From assembly GCA_016937075.1 (NCBI GenBank), contig JAFGWQ010000110.1, positions 1 to 5,304 on the forward strand: a stretch of DNA of 5,304 bases, written 5' to 3'. The notes below the pieces were generated by a model, which saw only the letters and a list, made by a program, of their open reading frames with translations, had not been told where the DNA came from and ran no database searches. This document shows positions 1 through 5,304 of the stretch, piece by piece; position 1 is the first letter of the stretch, and each line of letters opens with the position of its first letter. The DNA is from Campylobacterales bacterium. Its GTDB lineage: Bacteria; Campylobacterota; Campylobacteria; Campylobacterales; Sulfurovaceae. The position numbers and the translations under genes were made by a program.

Positions 1-626
1 AACATATATTAAACACCGGACTATATGCACTCTCTGGGGCACTGACTAATTGGTTGGCAATTTATATGCTGTTTGAAAAAGTACCGCTTTTGTATGGTTC
101 TGGCGTGATAGAACAAAATTTTGAAGCCTTTAAAAGCTCAATCCGCAAGATGGTCATGGAGCAGTTTTTTAGCCAACAAAACATACAAAACTTTTTAATG
201 AACGAAGAGATGAAAATAGATCTATCTCCTATGATAGAAAGGGCTGACATATCTCAGGCATTTGAAGCCGTAAAAGCAACTGTAATGGAGTCAAAAATAG
301 GCGGAATGCTCTCTATGTTTGGAGGTGAAAGCCTGATAGATTCGTACAAAGAGCCATTTAATGAAAAGTTAAAAGCCGCATTGATATCTTTGGTAAAATC
401 ACAAGCATTTCATGAAAATTTACAAGAGCATTTGCAAAAAAGTTCGCTTCAAGATGACCTTATATGCTCTATAGACAATATAGTATCAAAAAGATTAGAC
501 GAATTGACGCCGCAAATGATCAAAGAGCTTGTAAAAACACTGATCGATGAACATCTCGGATGGCTTGTAGTGTGGGGCGGAGTCTTTGGCGGACTTATAG
601 GTTTTGCAGCATCTTGGATCGTCTGA
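1..626 (+). CDS. DUF445 family membrane protein (5' end outside window)
   Basis: This is the 3' part of a DUF445-family membrane protein; the frame is open from position 3 to a TGA at 624-626, giving 207 visible residues. The reading frame continues without a stop to the left edge, so the TTG at 54 is internal (a Leu codon), not a start. The first visible residues are hydrophobic and contain GALTNWLAIYMLFEKVPLLY, the family's N-terminal signature (a Gly, then TNWLA, then a ...MLF-x-x-x-PL segment). The middle (about visible residues 35-180) is charged, amphipathic and helical-looking. The end, from GWLVVWGGVFGG at about residue 186, is a second membrane segment finishing in SWIV. The expected topology is two membrane anchors flanking a soluble helical region. 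DUF445 proteins have no well-established biochemical function, and none is claimed. The visible length is close to that of the short members of the family, so probably only a few residues are missing. A strong hairpin follows the stop, so the gene probably ends its transcription unit. Confidence 0.85.
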   Translation, partial: HILNTGLYALSGALTNWLAIYMLFEKVPLLYGSGVIEQNFEAFKSSIRKMVMEQFFSQQNIQNFLMNEEMKIDLSPMIERADISQAFEAVKATVMESKIGGMLSMFGGESLIDSYKEPFNEKLKAALISLVKSQAFHENLQEHLQKSSLQDDLICSIDNIVSKRLDELTPQMIKELVKTLIDEHLGWLVVWGGVFGGLIGFAASWIV

Positions 627-640
627 GATTTTCGGAAAGA

Positions 641-703
641 TATGGAGACCTCTAAAACCCTAGAGATGTTATGAGTAACTGGGGTTTTTTAGGGGTGTCC
701 ATA
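641..703 (+). terminator. Probable intrinsic terminator within a 63-base imperfect hairpin
   Basis: Fifteen bases after the DUF445 stop, an AAAACCC tract (654-660) pairs with GGG (682-684) followed by a six-T run (685-690). This is the A-tract, GC stem, T-tract arrangement of an intrinsic terminator. Pairing continues well beyond that core: 641-660 pairs with 682-703 with one G-G mismatch (647/697), one T-G wobble (651/693) and a two-T bulge (685-686). The apical part holds a small hairpin, GTTA-TGAG-TAAC (668-679). A competing 5-bp hairpin, CTCTA/TAGAG (650-654 with 661-665), is also possible. The role as terminator of the DUF445 transcript is inferred from position. The long outer stem is more than a terminator needs, so the element could also be bidirectional or a dispersed repeat. 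Confidence 0.55.
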
Positions 704-712
704 AGCTAATAC

Positions 713-740
713 TTCATAGCTATATGTCATAATATATAAA
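713..740 (+). promoter_or_regulatory. Candidate sigma70-type promoter for proA
   Basis: The hexamer TTCATA (713-718, four of six bases of TTGACA) lies 16 bases before TATAAA (735-740, five of six of TATAAT). This would start transcription near 747 and leave a leader of about 24 bases before the proA ATG at 771. The stretch is very AT-rich, so similar hexamers occur nearby: CATAAT at 728-733 and an exact TATAAT at 751-756. The choice between them is uncertain. A promoter somewhere between the hairpin and proA is likely because the preceding gene appears terminated. Confidence 0.35.
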
Positions 741-757
741 AATCATATTTTATAATC

Positions 758-762
758 AAGGA
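758..762 (+). promoter_or_regulatory. Ribosome binding site of proA, deciding the start at 771
   Basis: AAGGA at 758-762 is a good Shine-Dalgarno match. It lies 8 bases before the ATG at 771, the usual distance. The other in-frame ATGs at 762 and 765 overlap this site or are too close to it for normal initiation, so 771 is preferred over a start three residues longer. An exact TATAAT at 751-756 lies directly upstream; if used as a -10 box, the transcript would be nearly leaderless. Confidence 0.65.
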
Positions 763-770
763 TGATGACT

Positions 771-2006
771 ATGGAGTCATATTTACAACAATCAAAACAT
801 TGTGCACCTATCATTGCAACACTTTCAAGCAAGAAAAAAAATCATATATTACTGCAAATGGCAGATGCGTTAGAGAATCAAACCTCCCGCATAATTGATG
901 AAAACAGTAAAGATATGGATCTGGGCGAAAAAAACGGCCTTGAAACTGCGATGCTAGATAGGTTACTTTTGAATGAAAAACGCATAAAAGATATGGCAAC
1001 CTCATTGCGTGAAATTGCTTCTCTGAAAGAACCTGTGGGTAGAGTCTTGGAAGGCTGGGTAAATAATGATGGTTTGCGAATAGAAAAAGTGGCAGTTCCC
1101 ATAGGAGTGGTAGCTGTTATTTATGAATCTCGTCCAAATGTAACATCCGATGTGGGAGCACTGTGTTTTAAGAGCGGCAATGTGGCTATACTCAAAGGCG
1201 GCAAAGAAGCAGAATATTCAAATCGTATCATAGCAAGTATACTCCAAGAGGTTCTGGCAATAAACAATTTGCCAAAGGCAATCATATCTTTGCTTCCTGA
1301 TAGCTCTAGAGAAGGAGTTGCAAATCTTATCAAAATGGATAGATACGTAGATCTAGTAGTACCTAGAGGCGGGGAAGCACTCATTCGTTTTATTTCCCAA
1401 AATTCGTCTGTGCCGGTAGTAAAGCATGATAAAGGATTGTGCCATGTATATATCCATAGCGAAGCCGATAGGCAAAAAGCTATAGCAATTGCCATAAATG
1501 CCAAGTGCCAAAGGCCCGGAGTATGCAATGCAATGGAAACGCTAATATTGGATAAAAGTATTGCAAAAGAAATACTGTTAGATCTTTATGATGCTTTTGT
1601 TGACAAAGGAACACAGCTTAAAGGAGATCCGGAGGTTCAAGAAATTGTAGATATGGAGCTTGCTACCGAAATAGATTTTGATACTGAATACGCGGCAAAT
1701 ATATTGAATATCAAGATGGTAAATGACGTAGATGAGGCAATAGCACACATAAGGCGTTTTGGATCTGAACATTCTGAAGCTATTGTAACTGAAAATTATA
1801 CGATCGCAGAATATTTTCTAGATCAAGTTGATGCTGCTTGCGTGTATGTTAATGCAAGTACACGTTTTACGGATGGCGGGGTATTTGGTTTTGGGGCAGA
1901 AGTTGGCATATCAACCAATAAGCTTCATGCTAGAGGTCCAATGGGTATCAATGAGCTTACGACATATAAATATAAAATTTATGGCAATGGTCAAATTCGT
2001 GCATAA
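771..2006 (+). CDS. proA: Gamma-glutamyl phosphate reductase (glutamate-5-semialdehyde dehydrogenase)
   Basis: ProA carries out the second step of proline synthesis from glutamate in the cytoplasm, reducing gamma-glutamyl phosphate with NADPH to glutamate-5-semialdehyde, which cyclises to pyrroline-5-carboxylate. The product is 411 residues, normal for the family, and looks complete. Family signatures include IYESRPNVT (from residue 117), the cofactor-domain segment KSGN...KGGKEA (134-147), RPGVCNAMETL with the expected catalytic cysteine at residue 252, and the C-terminal stretch from FTDGGVFGFGAEVGIS through KLHARGPMG to the closing GNGQIR. Cys246 precedes the catalytic cysteine in the same segment. 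The start at 771 is chosen from the AAGGA site 8 bases upstream; starting at 762 would add MMT. The partner kinase gene proB is not in the window. The gene is preceded by a terminator-like hairpin and followed 72 bases later by tamA on the same strand without a visible terminator, so co-transcription is possible. Confidence 0.97.
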   Translation: MESYLQQSKHCAPIIATLSSKKKNHILLQMADALENQTSRIIDENSKDMDLGEKNGLETAMLDRLLLNEKRIKDMATSLREIASLKEPVGRVLEGWVNNDGLRIEKVAVPIGVVAVIYESRPNVTSDVGALCFKSGNVAILKGGKEAEYSNRIIASILQEVLAINNLPKAIISLLPDSSREGVANLIKMDRYVDLVVPRGGEALIRFISQNSSVPVVKHDKGLCHVYIHSEADRQKAIAIAINAKCQRPGVCNAMETLILDKSIAKEILLDLYDAFVDKGTQLKGDPEVQEIVDMELATEIDFDTEYAANILNIKMVNDVDEAIAHIRRFGSEHSEAIVTENYTIAEYFLDQVDAACVYVNASTRFTDGGVFGFGAEVGISTNKLHARGPMGINELTTYKYKIYGNGQIRA

Positions 2007-2078
2007 CACAAATAAACCACAATTGGTGACTAAAATATACACCATAAATAACTCTTCTATGAATTTGGATTGTATGTG

Positions 2079-3815
2079 ATGCGTAATATAGTTTTTGTTT
2101 TTTGTACCGTATCTTTACTTGGTGTAGCTGAAGAAGATTTGCAAGTACAGACAAAGACCATAGAAATTTTAGGTGCAACTCAAATTTCTATCGATGAGAT
2201 AGAAGATGCACTGGATATCAAGACAAGAGATTGGTTCAGATTTTGGAGAGACAGTACGCCGCGTATCAATACAGAGCTAATAAAATCATTGCCGCAAACC
2301 TTAAAAAGCTTTTTTGACTCCGCAGGTTATTATAATGCAACATACACAATAGGAGAAAATAACAGTTCTGTTAGAATATTAATCAACGAAAATGAACCCG
2401 TAAAGATTTCTGCTATCTTGGTAGAAAGCGATTATGATATTGCTCCATTTATCAAGTATAAAGAGAGGGATATTTTTAAGCCAAAGCAATTTATAGAAAG
2501 TAAAAATGCAATTATTGCCAAATTATTAAAAGACGGTTATTGCAGTTATGATATGGATACAAAAGCATATGTCGACATTGAAACCAATAAGGCTGATTTG
2601 ATATATAAACTCAAAAAAGGGGAAATTTGTACATTTGGCGATACTACTATCAAAGGAGCAAATGAGATTAGTGATGCTATCGTGCTTTCACGAGTAGAGG
2701 CGCTCAAGGGTGAGCAATTCAGTACAGAAAAAATTAAGACAACATATCAGCGGCTAGAAGATCTAGAAGCATTTGATAGTATTCTTATCAATGCAGATCG
2801 TAAAATATACAATGTCGTACCTATTGATATTACTCTTGCATTGCTAGAAAATCCATATTATTTTAGTGGCGGTGTGGGGTATGATAGTTATGCAGGACCT
2901 AGGGTTCAAGCACAGCTAGTCAAGAGAAACTTTTTTGGTAACGCCCAAAGACTGATTTTGACAGGTAATTATTCTACCATAGAACAGCTATATGATATTG
3001 ATTTTTTTAGGCCATCGTTATTTAATTATAAAAATTACTATTTTGATCTTGGATTAAATGGTGGATATTCAAATTTGGAGTATGAAGGCTTTAAAGAAGA
3101 AAAAGAGTATATAAAAGCATTTGCAGCTTATCAATTTGATAAACTTTTTCTTAAAGCAGGGTTGTCTGCAGAAAATATCAATATATCAGTTTTGGATGCA
3201 CCTGAGCCAGGCATCATATACGGAAATTTTTTACTATATTATCCATACTTTCAAGTTACTTATGATGCTAGAGACGATAGATTAAATCCAAAAAATGGAT
3301 ATTATCTTTCGGGTTATTTGGAATACGGCTTGCCATACAGTGCTGATGCCAGCGATTATATTAAAATGCTTTTTGAAGCTAGGGGTATTTATACATGGAA
3401 TAATATCACTTTTGCCGCAGTTGGCAAGATGGGTACAATAGAAATGATATCAAATCTCTTGCCGGAATCAAAACTATTTTTTGGAGGAGGCTCTTTTAGC
3501 AACAGGGCATATGGATACAATGAAATTGGGGTCATCAATTCTCCTGTTGAACATTCGGTCGAGGGTGGATTAAGCATGGCAAATCTTACATTTGAACTGA
3601 ACTATCCTATCAAAGAAGATATTTATGGAGCCGTATTTACCGACAATACCATGATAAATGCAAAAAGCTACGATTTTTATAGCGATATTATTACCTCAGC
3701 AGGTATTGGGATCAGATATATAACTCCGGTTGGACCGCTTAAATTAGATGTGGGCACCAACGTTCGTGATACATCAAAATATAACATTCAATTTCAATTG
3801 GGACAATCATTTTGA
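2079..3815 (+). CDS. tamA: TamA-like outer-membrane assembly protein (Omp85 superfamily)
   Basis: This is an Omp85-superfamily outer-membrane beta-barrel with periplasmic POTRA domains, expected to work with TamB in assembling outer-membrane proteins and/or in envelope lipid transport. It has 578 residues, essentially the length of E. coli TamA and far shorter than BamA. Residues 1-17 form a signal peptide (MRN, hydrophobic core, likely cut after GVA). Three POTRA-like repeats follow: about 26-106, 107-182 and 183-258, the last opening with FGDTTIKGANEIS. The barrel runs from about 259 (NPYYFSGGVGYDSY) to the C-terminal Phe, with PVGPLKLDVG near the end. The conserved loop-6 region reads FFGGGSFSNRAYGY (NRAY at 475-478) in place of the usual VRG(F/Y). 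The only cysteines after the signal peptide are C155 and C184. ATG at 2079 gives a clean signal peptide; an in-frame TTG at 2070 would add three residues and is less likely. The ribosome binding site is weak (GGA at 2067-2069). The stop overlaps the tamB start. Confidence 0.9.
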   Translation: MRNIVFVFCTVSLLGVAEEDLQVQTKTIEILGATQISIDEIEDALDIKTRDWFRFWRDSTPRINTELIKSLPQTLKSFFDSAGYYNATYTIGENNSSVRILINENEPVKISAILVESDYDIAPFIKYKERDIFKPKQFIESKNAIIAKLLKDGYCSYDMDTKAYVDIETNKADLIYKLKKGEICTFGDTTIKGANEISDAIVLSRVEALKGEQFSTEKIKTTYQRLEDLEAFDSILINADRKIYNVVPIDITLALLENPYYFSGGVGYDSYAGPRVQAQLVKRNFFGNAQRLILTGNYSTIEQLYDIDFFRPSLFNYKNYYFDLGLNGGYSNLEYEGFKEEKEYIKAFAAYQFDKLFLKAGLSAENINISVLDAPEPGIIYGNFLLYYPYFQVTYDARDDRLNPKNGYYLSGYLEYGLPYSADASDYIKMLFEARGIYTWNNITFAAVGKMGTIEMISNLLPESKLFFGGGSFSNRAYGYNEIGVINSPVEHSVEGGLSMANLTFELNYPIKEDIYGAVFTDNTMINAKSYDFYSDIITSAGIGIRYITPVGPLKLDVGTNVRDTSKYNIQFQLGQSF

Positions 3816-5304
3816 AGAAAATATTATTTTTTGGAATGGTGTTGATGGTTGCTTTGATGGTGCTTTTTACAATATTGGCAAATACTCCTGCCGTTGTCGA
3901 GAGATTGACGCATGATTGGTTAAAATCCCACAAAATAGTATACGAAACCATTACCGGAGATTTGTTAGAGGGTGTAAATATCAAGCATATAACATATGAT
4001 AAAAAGCCGCTAGCATCCAATCTAAATGTGAGATGGAGTCCTTTATCGTTATTGGAAAAAAAGATAGTTTTGCATTCTGTATCTATTTCTGATCTTAATA
4101 TAACAAATCTTACCGCACTCATAGAATCATTTAAAACCGATTCAAATGTGACAAAGGAAAAGATCGATTTTAGTTTAATAATACAAAAAGGCAGCATCAC
4201 CACCACCCCTTATACCTATAAACATTATAGATTTAATCGTATGGAAGCAGCAATAAATGAAGTCTTCTTTGATATATACACAAGCAGTTTTAAAAAAGGG
4301 AATATCGAGTTTAAAACAGATCTTAATTACGGTAAAGTAAACCTCAAAGCCCAAGCAGTAGGCGGCATGGACTTTAAAGGAAGCGGCGACGTTATAGTCA
4401 ATCAAATGTATTACGATAGATATCATATACCTATCGATGCCAAACGGGTCAATCACGCTATTGTAGATGATTTTAATGTATCAAAGCATGGACTTACCGT
4501 ATTGGCTCGTACGAAAGGCGATAAGATATTTAAAGACCAAAATGATACAGCTAATTTGGATGTAATATCGTTAAATTCAAATGTCTTTTATAGTTCAAAA
4601 ACAGAAAATACCATAGTTACTTCAAATGCAATTGCTAAAAGTCATTATGCACCTCGTATTTTGCTAACCAGTAAAGTATTCGTTGATAAAGATCAAAATA
4701 CAACTTATCAAGGTACCGCCAATGCCAAGAATATGACAAATTTGCATCCAAAATTACTTCAGGTTTTAACCGATACAAAAGTGATATACAAAGGAGATGA
4801 AAATAGTTTTGATGCAACTATTGATACCAAGGATTTTAAAGGGTCGTTTAAATCAGACGGTTTTAAAGGCGGCATACTCGACGCAGAGTCTAAAAAACAA
4901 ATGTTTATCAAGGAATGGTTGGAGCTGCCGGAATCTATCGAGAACGCCAAGGGCATTGCGTCCATTAAAGCTCCAGTTAGTTTTAAATCACCATTTTTTA
5001 CTACATTTGATGCCGAGTTAAGGTCAGATTTAGTCGATGCAAAAGGCACGATAACAGACAATCAAACCGTTTGGATTATAGATACATTAGCAAACGTACC
5101 ACCAGATTCAATCCTTAGAAAACTATATCCAACCATTAAGTGGGATGCACTGGCTGGCTCAAAAGTCAATATAGGGCTAGAAAAAGACCATACCAATATA
5201 GATATTGTCGCTAATGAATTATCTACTAAATTAAGATATGCAAATACACCAAAAACATTAGACGGCACCATCACTATAGGAGATTTGCAAGGTACTATAT
5301 CTGG
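3812..5304 (+). CDS. tamB: TamB-like translocation/assembly module protein, N-terminal part (3' end outside window)
   Basis: The frame is open for 497 codons from TTG at 3812 to the right edge without a stop. The TTG overlaps the tamA stop in TTGA, with a weak site GGGA (3800-3803) 8 bases upstream. Residues 1-3 are MKK, followed by a hydrophobic segment (about 4-23), a typical uncleaved inner-membrane anchor with the remainder in the periplasm. The next part matches the TamB/AsmA-like N-terminus: ITGDLLEGVNIKHITY (47-62), then LNVRWSPLSLLEKKIVLHSV (71-90) and SISDLNITNL. The rest is rich in short alternating beta strands with charged turns, as expected for the long beta-taco groove of these bridge proteins, and has no cysteine. 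The conserved C-terminal DUF490 domain would lie past the edge and cannot be confirmed. The first ATG, at 3836, falls inside the membrane segment, so TTG is the better start. YhdP- or YdbH-type relatives share this N-terminal style; adjacency and overlap with tamA favour TamB. Confidence 0.85.
   Translation, partial: MKKILFFGMVLMVALMVLFTILANTPAVVERLTHDWLKSHKIVYETITGDLLEGVNIKHITYDKKPLASNLNVRWSPLSLLEKKIVLHSVSISDLNITNLTALIESFKTDSNVTKEKIDFSLIIQKGSITTTPYTYKHYRFNRMEAAINEVFFDIYTSSFKKGNIEFKTDLNYGKVNLKAQAVGGMDFKGSGDVIVNQMYYDRYHIPIDAKRVNHAIVDDFNVSKHGLTVLARTKGDKIFKDQNDTANLDVISLNSNVFYSSKTENTIVTSNAIAKSHYAPRILLTSKVFVDKDQNTTYQGTANAKNMTNLHPKLLQVLTDTKVIYKGDENSFDATIDTKDFKGSFKSDGFKGGILDAESKKQMFIKEWLELPESIENAKGIASIKAPVSFKSPFFTTFDAELRSDLVDAKGTITDNQTVWIIDTLANVPPDSILRKLYPTIKWDALAGSKVNIGLEKDHTNIDIVANELSTKLRYANTPKTLDGTITIGDLQGTIS

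Noticed and set aside
54..626. A complete 190-residue gene starting at TTG 54
   Set aside because: The same frame is open to the left edge, and the upstream codons encode the first part of the DUF445 N-terminal signature (GALTNW), so TTG 54 is an internal leucine codon.
1121..1528. Minus-strand open frame of 135 codons inside proA
   Set aside because: It is entirely antisense to a well-recognised enzyme, has no recognisable domain and no supporting promoter or ribosome site; it is a by-product of the proA coding sequence.
2024..2044. Small inverted repeat TGGTG/CACCA with an 11-base spacer before tamA, and TAAAAT at 2031-2036 as a possible -10 box
   Set aside because: The arms are only 5 bases in AT-rich sequence and no good -35 partner is present, so neither an operator nor a promoter can be supported.
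1828..2079. Plus-strand 83-codon open frame overlapping the proA end and running to tamA
   Set aside because: Most of it is out-of-frame proA sequence; the short tail in the gap has no domain, and no ribosome binding site stands out at its start.
4831..4872. Short FKG-type repeats in TamB (DFKGSFKSDGFKGG)
   Set aside because: They are brief and consistent with the repetitive beta-strand character of this family; there is no evidence of a nucleotide-level tandem repeat.
4797..5021. Plus-strand 74-codon open frame in another frame of tamB
   Set aside because: It has no recognisable features and is out of frame within tamB.
3739..5274. Series of minus-strand open frames (3739-4206, 4175-4456, 4635-4817, 4759-5061, 5062-5274)
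   Set aside because: All lie opposite the continuous plus-strand tamB frame (the first also overlaps the tamA end) and show no coherent protein features; the plus-strand frame has a membrane anchor and a TamB-like N-terminus.

Overview
The window is AT-rich (by eye, mid-30s % GC) and all of its genes lie on the plus strand. It reads as chromosomal DNA of a Gram-negative bacterium, because it encodes an Omp85-family outer-membrane protein and a periplasmic TamB-like partner. The low GC, tight gene packing and style of the proteins suggest a Campylobacterota member of the Sulfurimonas/Sulfuricurvum/Sulfurovum type. That placement is an inference; there is no rRNA or other decisive marker here.

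Layout: (1) 1-626, the 3' part of a DUF445-family membrane protein whose start lies left of the window. (2) 627-770, a 144-base gap holding a 63-base imperfect hairpin (probable terminator, possibly a repeat element) and AT-rich promoter-like sequence with an exact TATAAT next to the proA ribosome binding site. (3) 771-2006, proA, gamma-glutamyl phosphate reductase of proline biosynthesis. (4) 2079-3815, a TamA-like protein with a signal peptide, three POTRA domains and a 16-strand-type beta-barrel. (5) 3812-5304, the N-terminal 497 residues of a TamB-like AsmA-family protein, overlapping tamA by 4 bases, starting at TTG and open to the right edge.

tamA and tamB form a translationally coupled pair, expected to build the translocation and assembly module that spans the inner and outer membranes. 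proA lies 72 bases upstream on the same strand with no visible terminator between, so it may be co-transcribed with tamAB, although the functions are unrelated. The DUF445 gene appears to be a separate unit, closed by the hairpin.

I see no mobile-element genes, CRISPR array, tRNA, rRNA or toxin-antitoxin genes. The window looks like ordinary core genome. The points most worth checking are the unusual intergenic hairpin, a lone cysteine pair in the TamA POTRA region, the altered loop-6 motif in the TamA barrel, and the TTG-started tamB that start-codon-restricted gene callers could miss.
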